In this document: in pieces, positions 54,421 through 63,011 of the stretch
Numbering within the stretch: position 1 is the stretch's first letter
Layout: each line of letters begins with the position of its first letter
NCBI GenBank assembly: GCA_041390125.1
Contig: JAWKQN010000005.1
Coordinates: 292,001-356,000, forward strand
Reading direction: 5' to 3'
DNA length: 64,000 nt
Source of the DNA: Gemmatimonadota bacterium
Lineage (GTDB): Bacteria > Gemmatimonadota > Gemmatimonadetes > Longimicrobiales > Gaopeijiaceae
The notes under the pieces: generated by a model
What the model was told of the DNA's origin: nothing
The model's database searches: none
What the model saw: only the letters and a program-made list of their open reading frames with translations
Position numbers and translations under genes: made by a program

Positions 54421-55698
54421 GTGCTGGTGGGCGCGCCCCCCAGCTCCCAGCCCCGCCACGTCGCGGACGAGCACCTGGCGGAGCTCGAGCGGCTCACGGA
54501 GACGGCGGGTGGAGAGGTCGTCGCCCGGCTCGTGCAGCGGCTCGACAGCCCCACGCCCTCGCACTACATCGGCAAGGGCAAGGTGGAGGAGTTGGGCGCG
54601 CTCGTGCAAAGCTCGAGCGCGAACCTCGTCATCTTCGACGAGGAGCTGAGCCCGGTGCAGGGGATGAACCTGGAGCGCGCGATCGGGACGCGCGTGATGG
54701 ATCGCTCCGAGCTCATCCTGGACATCTTCGCCACCCGCGCGCGCAGCCGGGAGGCCAGGATGCAGGTCGAGCTGGCCCAGCTCGAGTACCTGCTCCCGCG
54801 CCTGACGCGCATGTGGAGCCACCTCTCGCGCATCCGGGGCGGCATCGGGCTGCGCGGTCCGGGCGAGACCCAGCTGGAGGTGGACCGACGTCTCGTGGGT
54901 CGGCGCATCGCCGACCTCAAGCAGAAGCTCGAGGGCGTGGCCCGCTCGCGGGAGACGCAGCGCAAGCGCCGGCAGGGCGAGTTCCGCGCTGCGTTGGTCG
55001 GCTATACGAACGCGGGCAAGTCGTCGCTGTTGCGCGCCCTCTCCGGCAGTGACGTGTTCATCGAGGATCGCCTCTTCGCCACACTGGATCCCGCCACGCG
55101 CGCCGTGGACCTCGGTGGGGGCGCGAAGGCGCTGGTCACCGACACGGTCGGGTTCATCCGCAAGCTTCCTCACAACCTGGTGGCCTCCTTCCGCTCCACG
55201 CTCGAGGAGGCACGCGAGGCGGACGTCCTGCTGCTCGTCGTGGACGCCTCCCACAGCGAGTGGGAGGAACAGCTCGCCGTGGTCCACGAGGTCCTGGAGG
55301 AGCTGGACCTGGACGACCGCCCCCAGGTGCTGGTCTTCAACAAGATCGACCGGCTGACGCACGCCGAGGAGGAGGCCCTGCGGGAGCGCATCCATGCGCT
55401 CGAGCCCACACCGGCCGTGTTCACGTCGGCGGTGGAGGAAGGAGGCCTCGAGGTCTTGAAGAGCGTGTTGCTCGCGCGACTGCGCGTACGCCAGCCGGAG
55501 GTGGTGGTGGAGGTCCCCGCCGGCGAAGGCGGGCTCCTCGCGGAACTGCACCGCTCCGGGGAGGTGCAGGCGCTGGAGTCGGACGGAGCCCGTGTGCGCC
55601 TCACCGCGCGCTTGCCCGAGGCGCTCGTGGAGCGGCTGCGCTCGGAGGGCTACGTCGTGCAGGACGAAGGCGCCCGCACGGACGGGGCGGACGGGTGA
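54421..55698 (+). CDS. hflX: GTPase HflX
   Basis: HflX is a ribosome-binding GTPase that splits or rescues stalled 70S ribosomes. This protein has the HflX-specific N-terminal domain (LAELERLTETAGGEVVARL, YIGKGKVEELGALV), LPRLTRMWSHLSRIRGGIG and RGPGETQLEVDRR. The G domain shows G1 GYTNAGKSS, G3 DTVGFIRKLP and G4 NKID. GTG 54421 is the first canonical start, but the frame is conserved-looking earlier (ENRTPVER): CTG 54388, or ATC 54376 with GGAGG 4 nt upstream, could be the true start. About 425-440 aa. Confidence 0.9.
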   Translation: MLVGAPPSSQPRHVADEHLAELERLTETAGGEVVARLVQRLDSPTPSHYIGKGKVEELGALVQSSSANLVIFDEELSPVQGMNLERAIGTRVMDRSELILDIFATRARSREARMQVELAQLEYLLPRLTRMWSHLSRIRGGIGLRGPGETQLEVDRRLVGRRIADLKQKLEGVARSRETQRKRRQGEFRAALVGYTNAGKSSLLRALSGSDVFIEDRLFATLDPATRAVDLGGGAKALVTDTVGFIRKLPHNLVASFRSTLEEAREADVLLLVVDASHSEWEEQLAVVHEVLEELDLDDRPQVLVFNKIDRLTHAEEEALRERIHALEPTPAVFTSAVEEGGLEVLKSVLLARLRVRQPEVVVEVPAGEGGLLAELHRSGEVQALESDGARVRLTARLPEALVERLRSEGYVVQDEGARTDGADG

Positions 55699-56570
55699 GC
55701 GGCCCTCCCGCCGCCGTCGTGTTCGTGGGCACCGGACGGGCCGCCCTGGCGCTGGGGCACGTGCTGGCCCGGGGCGACTGCGCGCTTCCCCTCCACTACG
55801 TCGGCCGCCGCCCGCACGCGCCCGACCATCCGCTCTTCCGTGAAGGCCACGCGCGCTATTCGGATACGCTGCGTGCGGTGCCGGCGGATCCCGCGGGCGT
55901 GCTGCTGCTTGCCGTCGCCGACGACGCGCTCGCCGAAGCCGTGGGCGGGGTGCGTCGCGAGGGCCCCTGTGGACCGGGGTGGTCCGTCCTCCACCTGTCC
56001 GGCGTGCACGACGCCTCCATCCTGGAGCCGCTGCGTCCGCGGGGGTGCGCGCTCGGCACCCTCCACCCCCTGCAGGCGCTCTCCCGGCCCGAGACCGCGC
56101 TGGAGATGCTGCCTCGCTCCTCCTTCACGGTCTCTGGTGACGCGGACGCGCAGGCGGCGGCGCGAGCGCTGGTGGCGTGTCTGGGTGGACAGGCGCTCAC
56201 GATACCGGACGAGGGACGGGGGCTGTATCATGCGGCCGCGTCGCTGGTGGCCGGGGGGGTGCCGGTGCTGATGGAGGCCGCTACGCGCTGGATGAGCCAG
56301 GCCGGAGGTGAGCCCGAGGCCTCGCGGGCAGCGTTGCAGGGGCTGCTGGAAGGCGTGGTGGCGAACCTGCGGGTGGAGGGCCTGGGGGCCGCCAGCGGGC
56401 CGCTGATCCGGGGCGACGTCGGGACGGTGGCGCGACATCTGCAGAGGCTCGACGGCGACGACCGCGACTTCTACGCCCAGGTTTCGCGCGCCCTGCTGCG
56501 GGCCTTCGGTCCCACCCTGCCGCCCGATACGCGGGCGGCGTTCCACGCCCTGCTGCACGAGGACCCATGA
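55695..56570 (+). CDS. Rossmann-like/DUF2520 oxidoreductase-like protein
   Basis: The 291-aa protein has an N-terminal Rossmann nucleotide-binding segment VVFVGTGRAALALGHVLARG and LLLAVADDALAE, then LHPLQALSRPE and the DUF2520 C-terminal part with GRGLYHAAASLVAGG. The family resembles NADP-dependent dehydrogenases (ketopantoate reductase-like) but has no established substrate. It overlaps hflX and pdxJ by 4 nt each, so it is coupled between them. Confidence 0.85.
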   Translation: MSGPPAAVVFVGTGRAALALGHVLARGDCALPLHYVGRRPHAPDHPLFREGHARYSDTLRAVPADPAGVLLLAVADDALAEAVGGVRREGPCGPGWSVLHLSGVHDASILEPLRPRGCALGTLHPLQALSRPETALEMLPRSSFTVSGDADAQAAARALVACLGGQALTIPDEGRGLYHAAASLVAGGVPVLMEAATRWMSQAGGEPEASRAALQGLLEGVVANLRVEGLGAASGPLIRGDVGTVARHLQRLDGDDRDFYAQVSRALLRAFGPTLPPDTRAAFHALLHEDP

Positions 56571-57295
56571 GGCTCTACGTCAACGTCGACCACGTCGCGA
56601 CGGTCCGGCAGGCCCGTCGCACGGACGAGCCCGACCCGGTACGGGCGGCCATCCTCGCCGAGCTGGCCGGGGCGGACGGCATCACCATCCACCTGCGGGA
56701 GGATCGGCGCCACATCCAGGACCGCGACGTCCGGGTGCTCATGCAGATGGCGCGCACCGTGGTGAACCTGGAGATGGCGGCGTCGGGCCCCATCGTGGAT
56801 CTGGCGCTGGAGCTCAGGCCCTTCCAGGTGACGCTGGTGCCCGAGCGCCGGGAGGAGGTCACGACCGAGGGGGGCCTGGACCTCGCGGGGGCGGGCGCCC
56901 GCGAGCGCGTCGGCGCGGCCGTGCGGACGCTCACGGAGGCGGGCATCCATAGCTCGCTGTTCATCGATCCCACGTCGGAGGCGCTGGAGGCGTCCCGCGC
57001 CCTCGGGGTGCCCGCCGTGGAGCTGCACACGGGTGAGTATGCCAATGCGCGGGGCGCGGCGCGCGAGCGGGAGCTGGATCGCCTGGCACGGGCGGCCGCG
57101 GAGGGCAGCCGACTGGGGCTGGCCGTGCACGCCGGCCATGGCCTCACCTACGAGAACGTCACACCGGTGGCGGCCATCCGGGAGATCGAGGAGCTGAACA
57201 TCGGTCATAGCATCGTCTCCCGGGCGGTGCTGGTGGGCATGGAACGGGCCGTGCGCGAGATGCGCGCGCTGCTGCGGGAGGCACGGACGCCGTGA
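56567..57295 (+). CDS. pdxJ: Pyridoxine 5'-phosphate synthase
   Basis: PdxJ condenses 1-deoxyxylulose-5-phosphate with 3-amino-2-oxopropyl phosphate to make pyridoxine 5'-phosphate. The 242-aa protein starts MRLYVNVDHVATVRQAR, has GITIHLREDRRHIQDRDV, VTLVPERREEVTTEGG (catalytic Glu/His region), ELHTGEYAN and HAGHGLTYENV. It is coupled by 4-nt overlaps to both neighbours. Confidence 0.97.
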   Translation: MRLYVNVDHVATVRQARRTDEPDPVRAAILAELAGADGITIHLREDRRHIQDRDVRVLMQMARTVVNLEMAASGPIVDLALELRPFQVTLVPERREEVTTEGGLDLAGAGARERVGAAVRTLTEAGIHSSLFIDPTSEALEASRALGVPAVELHTGEYANARGAARERELDRLARAAAEGSRLGLAVHAGHGLTYENVTPVAAIREIEELNIGHSIVSRAVLVGMERAVREMRALLREARTP

Positions 57296-58326
57296 AGCTC
57301 GACTGGAAGGCGGGACTGGGGATCGCCATCAGCGTCGGGCTGCTCTGGTGGCTGTTCCGCGATCAGGATCTCGGGCTGATCGCGTCGCAGATCCGGGGGG
57401 CCGATCCGCTCCTGTTCACGCTGGCCACCGCCATCGCCGTCTCCGCCTATGCGATCCGCGCCTGGCGCTGGAAGATCCTGCTGTCACCGCTCTGTCGCGA
57501 CACGAGCTTCTACCATCGTTGGGCCACCACGCACATCGGCTTCATGGCCAACAACCTGCTGCCGGCGCGCGTGGGCGAGTTCGTGCGCGCCTACGCGCTG
57601 GCGCGGGTCGAGCCGGTCTCCGTGTCGGGCGCGTTCGGCTCGCTGGTGGTGGCGCGCTTCCTGGACGGCATCTCGGTGGTCGCCCTGCTGATCGTGGCGG
57701 TGGCGCTGCCCAGCTTCCCCACGGGCGTCATGGTCTTCGGGCAGCCGCTGGGGGGCTTCGTGCGCGGCGTGATCGTCACGCTGAGCGTGCTGCTGGTGAT
57801 CATCGGCACGCTCGTGCTGGTGCCCGACCTCGCCCGCGGGAGCGTCCGCCGCTTCGGCGTTCTGCTGCCGCCGGCGCTGGCCGCCCGCCTGACGGTCATG
57901 ACGGACCAGTTCCTGGATGGGCTGTCCGTCCTGCGCGACCCGGCATTGTTCGCCGCGTCGCTCGCGCTCAGCCTGCTGCACTGGAGCTGGTACGGACTGT
58001 CGTTCCTGCTGGGAATGGCGGCCTTCCACATCGACCTGGGCTACGGCGCCGCGCTCTTCACGCAGTCGCTGGTCGCCTTCGGCGCCGCGATCCCCTCCGC
58101 TCCCGGGTTCTTCGGCACGTGGCACGCCGCGGCCAAGGTGGCGCTGGTGGATGCCTACGGCGTGCCCGAGACGCAGGCGCTGGCGTTCGCCACGGGCTAC
58201 CACCTGGCGGGCTTCCTGCCCATCACCGCGTTGGGGCTCTACTACGCCTGGCGGCTCAACATCTCGGTGACGCGACCCGAGTCCGACGCGCCTCCGGCGT
58301 CGGTGGAAGCGCAGGGCGCGGCGTGA
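57292..58326 (+). CDS. LPG-synthase-like membrane protein (UPF0104)
   Basis: This 344-aa protein has eight to nine transmembrane segments and the family signature around NLLPARVGEFVRAYALAR, then SAPGFFGTWHAAAKVAL. Members form the membrane (flippase) part of lysyl-phosphatidylglycerol synthases; the C-terminal transferase domain is absent here, so it may transport a lipid or isoprenoid precursor. GTG 57292 overlaps pdxJ; the stop overlaps ispE. Confidence 0.85.
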   Translation: MKLDWKAGLGIAISVGLLWWLFRDQDLGLIASQIRGADPLLFTLATAIAVSAYAIRAWRWKILLSPLCRDTSFYHRWATTHIGFMANNLLPARVGEFVRAYALARVEPVSVSGAFGSLVVARFLDGISVVALLIVAVALPSFPTGVMVFGQPLGGFVRGVIVTLSVLLVIIGTLVLVPDLARGSVRRFGVLLPPALAARLTVMTDQFLDGLSVLRDPALFAASLALSLLHWSWYGLSFLLGMAAFHIDLGYGAALFTQSLVAFGAAIPSAPGFFGTWHAAAKVALVDAYGVPETQALAFATGYHLAGFLPITALGLYYAWRLNISVTRPESDAPPASVEAQGAA

Positions 58327-59225
58327 CCCGCGCGGTGCGCGTCGCAGCGCCCGCCAAGCTCAATCTGGTGTTGCGCGTGCTCGCGCGGGAGGCGAGCGGG
58401 TGGCACCAGATCGAGTCGTTGTTCGCGGCGGTGGATCTGGCGGATACGCTCACCGTGGAGGTCACGACGCAGAGCCGCGAGGTCACGCTGGAGGTCGACG
58501 GCGACGTGGGTGGCGCTGCCGCGGAGGACAACCTCGTCGCGCGTGCGGTCGGCGTCTTCCGGGCCGCGAGCGCCGAAGCGCTTCCCGGCCTCCACGTCCG
58601 CCTGACCAAGCGGATCCCCGTGGCTGCGGGGCTGGGAGGCGGCTCCTCCGACGCGGCAGCCGTCCTGCGCGCCCTGACGGCGCTGTTCCCGCAGGCGGTG
58701 CCCGAGCGCGAGCGGCTCGGCCTCGCCGCGGCGCTGGGGTCCGACGTCCCGTTCTTCCTGGCGGCGCGCCCGTGGGTGTGGGCCTGGGGGCGGGGGGGCC
58801 GCATGCTGACGCTCGAGCCGCCGCCCGCGCGGCCGGTGCTGATCGCGGTCCCGCAGGACGGCGTGGCCACGACCGGCGCCTACGCTGCGCTCGGCGAGGC
58901 GGCCCGGCTCCGCGCCGCCGAGCCCTGGCTGGCCGAAGGCCCGGAGCTGGAGCGCTGGGAGACCGTGGCCGGGCTCAGGGAGAACGACTTCGAGTCCGCG
59001 CTGCACCCGGTCCGCCCGGACCTGGCGCGGATGGCGCGCGCCTTCGAGGAGACCGGCGCGCTCCTGTGCGGGATGACCGGCAGCGGAGCGGCCCACTACG
59101 GGGTGTACGCCACCACCGCCGAGCTGGAGCACGCCGCCCGTCACCTGGCGGGCCTGGATCCAGGGTGGCGGGTGTGGCCCAGCGCGACCCGCACGGAGTG
59201 GCCGCCGGTGGAAGTGCTGGGGTAG
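58323..59225 (+). CDS. ispE: 4-diphosphocytidyl-2-C-methyl-D-erythritol kinase
   Basis: IspE phosphorylates CDP-methylerythritol in the MEP isoprenoid pathway. The 300-aa GHMP kinase has the N-terminal APAKLNLVLRVL (catalytic lysine), the ATP loop PVAAGLGGGSSDAAAVLRAL and the late LLCGMTGSGAAHYGV. GTG 58323 overlaps the LPG-synthase-like gene by 4 nt. Order ispE, tRNA-Gln, prs, rplY, pth is a widespread arrangement. Confidence 0.96.
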   Translation: MTRAVRVAAPAKLNLVLRVLAREASGWHQIESLFAAVDLADTLTVEVTTQSREVTLEVDGDVGGAAAEDNLVARAVGVFRAASAEALPGLHVRLTKRIPVAAGLGGGSSDAAAVLRALTALFPQAVPERERLGLAAALGSDVPFFLAARPWVWAWGRGGRMLTLEPPPARPVLIAVPQDGVATTGAYAALGEAARLRAAEPWLAEGPELERWETVAGLRENDFESALHPVRPDLARMARAFEETGALLCGMTGSGAAHYGVYATTAELEHAARHLAGLDPGWRVWPSATRTEWPPVEVLG

Positions 59226-59321
59226 GGGAGGGCTGCCGCGGGCAACGCCGGGGCGGCCACCGCGGTATGCGGCCGCGGGCGGTCCCGTCCGGTGGGCGCG
59301 CGTCGGGGGCCTCCCGGCGGG

Positions 59322-59350
59322 TTGAGCCGACCTCCGCGAACGGGTACGAT
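59322..59350 (+). promoter_or_regulatory. Promoter of tRNA-Gln
   Basis: TTGAGC (59322-59327) and TACGAT (59345-59350) with a 17-nt spacer, 22 nt before the mature tRNA 5' end. The region 59226-59321 shows no gene. Confidence 0.65.
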
Positions 59351-59372
59351 TGCCATCCGGCCCTGGCCGGTC

Positions 59373-59443
59373 TGGCCCGTCGTCTAATGGCAGGACACCG
59401 GTCTTTGGAACCGGTAGTGGTGGTTCGAATCCACCCGGGCCAA
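59373..59443 (+). tRNA. tRNA-Gln (anticodon TTG)
   Basis: The 71-nt sequence folds as a cloverleaf: acceptor TGGCCCG/CGGGCCA (59373-59379 with 59436-59442), discriminator A at 59443, D-arm GTCG...GGAC, anticodon arm CCGGT-CTTTGGA-ACCGG with anticodon TTG, and T-arm GGTGG-TTCGAAT-CCACC. The 3' CCA is not encoded (ATCC follows), so the cca product is required. Length and anticodon identify glutamine. Confidence 0.95.
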
Positions 59444-59490
59444 TCCCCCCCTCCCGTAGTCCCGCCACCCCTCCGGTCGTATCCTGGGGC

Positions 59491-61227
59491 ATGCCCCTCC
59501 GCGTCCCGCCCCTCGTGTTCTGTGGCATCCTGGCGTCCGCTTCGGCTGCCGCTCTGCCCCTGGCCGCCCAGGAGCCGGAGCGCCCCGACTCCAGCGACCT
59601 GCGCGGGGACGCCCGCAGCGCCCAGTCCGCCTTCGAACGTCTGCGCGTCCGGCGCCTTCCGCGCGAGCTGATGGGCAGCGGCGGCTGTGACGAGGTCATC
59701 GGCCGGATCTGCATGCGGCACGACGGCGATGACGACTTCGTGCCCCCGCCCGAGGACGAGGACATCACCGAGGGTCGGGAGCGCCTGCTCGCGGAGCTGG
59801 CGGACATCGGGCGTGCGATTCCCGGAGACGACTGGGTACTGGGCCAGCGGGTCTGGTATGCCATCGAGGCGGGGCGGCCCGAAGAGGCCATCGAGCTCCC
59901 CCAGCCCTGCGCGGCCACCCCGTGGTGGTGCGCCGCCCTGGAGGGCCTGGCCCTCCACGCCGCAGAGCGCTTCGAGGACGCGGAGCGCGCGTTCGGACGG
60001 GCGCTGCAGGCGATGCCGGAGGAGACCCGCGCGGCCTGGGACGACGCCACCCAGGCCGTCCTGGGGCGCGAGCGTCTGGGCTGGCTGGAGGAGCAGCCGG
60101 ACCGGGACGCCGCGCTCGAGCGCTTCTGGCGGCTGGCCGATCCCTCGTGGATGGTGCCCGGCAACGATCGGCGCACGGCCCACTGGGCCCGGCTGACGGC
60201 CTCGGGCATCCGCGACCGGGCCCGCAACGCGTACGGGCTGTCGTGGGGATTCGACCTGGAGGAGCTGCTGATCCGCTACGGGTGGGAGATCTCCTGGGGC
60301 CGTGACGTGTGGCGGGCCGGCCAGATGGAGGACCGGGTCGTGGGTCACCACCCGCCCCGGAGTCGGGAGTACGCGCCACCCGAGCCGGTCCTGGCCGATC
60401 CGGCGGCCACGGCGCCCGATGACTGGGCGCTGGAGGGGAAGCGTCCGCACACCGCCTACGCCCCCACCTACGCGCCGGAGTTCGGCGCCATGCTCCCGCA
60501 GCACGCCGCGTTCCGACGCGAGGAGGGCGTGCTGCTGATCGTGGCGCCGGACTCTGCCGACGTCCCCGGCGAGCGGGGCCTGGTCCTGCTCGATCTGGAG
60601 GGCGAGCGCACCGTGGCGAGCCCCGACACCGGTCGGGTCCAGCAGGCCCGGGTCCCGTGGGGTCGGTGGATGATCAGCGCGGAGTGGATCCAGCCCGACT
60701 CGGGACGGGCGCGGCGGGCCCGGTTCGGCGCCGAGTGGACGCCCGTGGCGCCCGACGTCCCCACCCTCTCCGATCTCCTCCTGGTCACGGGAGGCCGTAC
60801 CCTCCCCGTCACGCTGGAGGACGCGGTCGCCCGGGCCCACCCGGGGCGGGTCCTGCGGTCGGGCCAGCGCCTGGCGCTGGCCTGGGAGCTGTACCGCTTC
60901 GGCGGCCGGGCCGAGGAGGTGGCGTACCGGGTGCTCCTGGAGCCCACCGACACGGGGCTGTTCCGGCGAGCCGGGGAATGGATGGGGGTCCTCGACCCGG
61001 AGCGGCCCGTGGTGCTGGCCTGGTCCGAGGTCGACGAGCCCGCCCCCGAACCCCACTTCCGCAGCGTGGATCTCACGTTGCCGGAGCTGGAGGCCGGCGC
61101 CTACCGCCTCAGCCTGGAGGTCCAGCTCCCGGGACGGGCGCCGTTGGTGGCCGTGCAGCGGGTCCGGGTGCTGGAGGAGGGGGAGGGCCGTTCCGCGACG
61201 GACGCCCCGCCGCGGTCCAGGCGCTGA
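59491..61227 (+). CDS. Exported protein of unknown function, TPR/GWxTD-like features
   Basis: The 578-aa protein has a signal peptide (cleaved near LPLAAQ). Residues ~115-200 have short helix pairs (GRPEEAIELPQPCAATPWWC, ALHAAERFEDAERAFGRALQ) like tetratricopeptide units. A segment LLIRYGWEISWG resembles the RYGxP stretch of GWxTD-type exported proteins. The C-terminal part is beta-rich and ends without a membrane segment. ATG 59491 is preferred because the signal peptide follows it directly. It lies 47 nt after the tRNA and may share its transcript. Confidence 0.7.
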   Translation: MPLRVPPLVFCGILASASAAALPLAAQEPERPDSSDLRGDARSAQSAFERLRVRRLPRELMGSGGCDEVIGRICMRHDGDDDFVPPPEDEDITEGRERLLAELADIGRAIPGDDWVLGQRVWYAIEAGRPEEAIELPQPCAATPWWCAALEGLALHAAERFEDAERAFGRALQAMPEETRAAWDDATQAVLGRERLGWLEEQPDRDAALERFWRLADPSWMVPGNDRRTAHWARLTASGIRDRARNAYGLSWGFDLEELLIRYGWEISWGRDVWRAGQMEDRVVGHHPPRSREYAPPEPVLADPAATAPDDWALEGKRPHTAYAPTYAPEFGAMLPQHAAFRREEGVLLIVAPDSADVPGERGLVLLDLEGERTVASPDTGRVQQARVPWGRWMISAEWIQPDSGRARRARFGAEWTPVAPDVPTLSDLLLVTGGRTLPVTLEDAVARAHPGRVLRSGQRLALAWELYRFGGRAEEVAYRVLLEPTDTGLFRRAGEWMGVLDPERPVVLAWSEVDEPAPEPHFRSVDLTLPELEAGAYRLSLEVQLPGRAPLVAVQRVRVLEEGEGRSATDAPPRSRR

Positions 61228-61312
61228 GCGGACGGGCCGGGAATCCGGGTCCGGGGCGGACGTCGCGGGGGCGCCCGAGGTCCCGCGGTCCGGTGCGGCG
61301 AAACCACCGCAG

Positions 61313-61341
61313 TTGACGGTACTTCCGGGCGTTTCTACCAT
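61313..61341 (+). promoter_or_regulatory. Promoter of the prs-rplY-pth genes
   Basis: TTGACG (61313-61318) and TACCAT (61336-61341) with a 17-nt spacer, about 43 nt before the prs ATG. Confidence 0.7.
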
Positions 61342-61384
61342 AGTGGGCTGTTGACTCGGAGCCCGGAACGCGGCCAGCCCACGG

Positions 61385-62356
61385 ATGGACGACACCTTTC
61401 AGCGGGGCCCTCTCCTCCTTCTCTCGGGGCGGGCCAACCTCCCCCTCGCCGAGGAGATCGGGACCCTCCTCGGGTGCTCGGCCAACGGGGCCACGATCCG
61501 GAACTTCTCCGACGGCGAGATCTTCGTCCGCATCGACCGCAACGCCCGCGGGCGGGACGTCTTCATCATCCAGCCCACCGTCCCGCCGGCCGACCACCTC
61601 ATGGAGCTCCTGCTCCTGTGTGACGCGGCCAAGCGTGCGTCGGCCGCCCGCATCACGGCCGTGCTGCCCTACTACGGCTACGGACGTCAGGATCGCAAGG
61701 ACCAGCCGCGTGTGGCCATCGGCGCCAAGATGGTGGCCAACCTGATCACGGCCGCCGGTGCCGACCGCGTGCTCGGCATCGACTTCCACCAGCATCAGAT
61801 CCAGGGCTTCTTCGACCTGCCGGTCGATCACCTGTACGCCGCACCGGTGCTGGTGAAGTACTTCCTGGACAAGGGGCTGGAGAACCGCGTGGTCGTGGCT
61901 CCGGACGTGGGCTCCGCCAAGATGGCCCGCGGTTTCGCCAAGCGACTCGATGCCGGCCTGGCCATCGTGGACAAACGCCGTCCGGCCCCCAACGTCTCCG
62001 AGGTGCTCAACATCGTCGGGGACGTCGAGGGCTGCACGTGCATCCTCGCGGACGACATGATCGACACCGGGGGGACCATCGCGTCGGCCGTACATGCGCT
62101 CAAGGAGCGCGGTGCGTCGCGTGTGTTCGCGTGCGCCACGCACGCGCTGCTGTCCGGGAGCGCCCGGGAGAAGCTCTCCCAGGCCCCGCTCGAGGAGCTG
62201 GTCGTGACCAACACGATCCACATCCCCGAGGAGCGTCGTTTCCCCCAGCTCAAGATCCTCTCGGTCGCACGCCTGTTCTCGCACGCGATCGAATACATCC
62301 ACAAGAACGAGTCGGTGAGCCAGCTCTTCGGAGCGCCCGACATGAAAACCGCCTAG
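61385..62356 (+). CDS. prs: Ribose-phosphate pyrophosphokinase
   Basis: Prs makes PRPP from ribose-5-phosphate and ATP. The 323-aa protein has NFSDGEIFVRI, LPYYGYGRQDRKDQPR (ATP flexible loop), GIDFHQHQIQGFFD, VVVAPDVGSAKMA, and the PRPP-binding loop ILADDMIDTGGT. It has the class I length. A strong promoter precedes it; rplY follows after 10 nt. Confidence 0.97.
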   Translation: MDDTFQRGPLLLLSGRANLPLAEEIGTLLGCSANGATIRNFSDGEIFVRIDRNARGRDVFIIQPTVPPADHLMELLLLCDAAKRASAARITAVLPYYGYGRQDRKDQPRVAIGAKMVANLITAAGADRVLGIDFHQHQIQGFFDLPVDHLYAAPVLVKYFLDKGLENRVVVAPDVGSAKMARGFAKRLDAGLAIVDKRRPAPNVSEVLNIVGDVEGCTCILADDMIDTGGTIASAVHALKERGASRVFACATHALLSGSAREKLSQAPLEELVVTNTIHIPEERRFPQLKILSVARLFSHAIEYIHKNESVSQLFGAPDMKTA

Positions 62357-62366
62357 AGGTCGAGCC

Positions 62367-62987
62367 ATGTCCGAAGCAGCTACGTTGAAGGCCGAGCGCA
62401 GGGAAGGGACCGGGAAGGGCGCTGCACGCAAGCTGCGCGCGGCCGGCCGCGTGCCGGCCGTGGTGTACGGCGCCGACAGCGATGCCCAGTCCCTCACGGT
62501 GGACGCCCACGAAGCCCGTCTGTTGTTCGAGCGCATCTCGGTGGAGAACACCATCGTCTCGCTCGAGATCGAAGGGGAGTCGGGAGCGGTCGACACGCTC
62601 GTGCGTGAGGTGCAGGTCCACCCCTACCGGCAGCACCTCGTCCACGTGGACTTCCTCCGCATCCAGAAGGGTGTGGCCGTCCACGTGCAGGTGCCGGTCC
62701 ACTTCGAGGGCACGCCCAAGGGTGTGCGGCTCAGCGGCGGCATGTTGGAGCAGCACGTGCACGACCTGGACGTGCGCTGCATCCCCTCGGCCATCCCCGA
62801 CCACCTCGAGGTCGACGTCAACGCCCTCGACATCGGGGACTCGCTGCACGTGTCCGACATCGCGGTCCCGGCGGGCGTGGAGATCGTGACGGAGGCCGGA
62901 CGGACGCTGTGCACGGTGGTGCTGCCCAAGGGGGCCGAGTCGGAAGCGGCCGCCGCGGAAGGCGAGGCTGCGGGCGCGGAGGCGTAG
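62367..62987 (+). CDS. rplY: 50S ribosomal protein L25 (CTC/TL5-type, bL25)
   Basis: bL25 binds 5S rRNA. The 206-aa protein is the long CTC form: the L25 domain (~1-95: AERREGTGKGAARKLRAAGRVPAVVYG, YRQHLVHVDFLRI) plus a beta-rich C-terminal TL5-like domain, ending in an acidic Glu/Ala tail. ATG 62367 follows the prs stop by 10 nt. pth begins a few nt after the stop at 62987. Confidence 0.96.
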   Translation: MSEAATLKAERREGTGKGAARKLRAAGRVPAVVYGADSDAQSLTVDAHEARLLFERISVENTIVSLEIEGESGAVDTLVREVQVHPYRQHLVHVDFLRIQKGVAVHVQVPVHFEGTPKGVRLSGGMLEQHVHDLDVRCIPSAIPDHLEVDVNALDIGDSLHVSDIAVPAGVEIVTEAGRTLCTVVLPKGAESEAAAAEGEAAGAEA

Positions 62988-63011
62988 GCCATCGCGCGCG
63001 GGACCCACATC

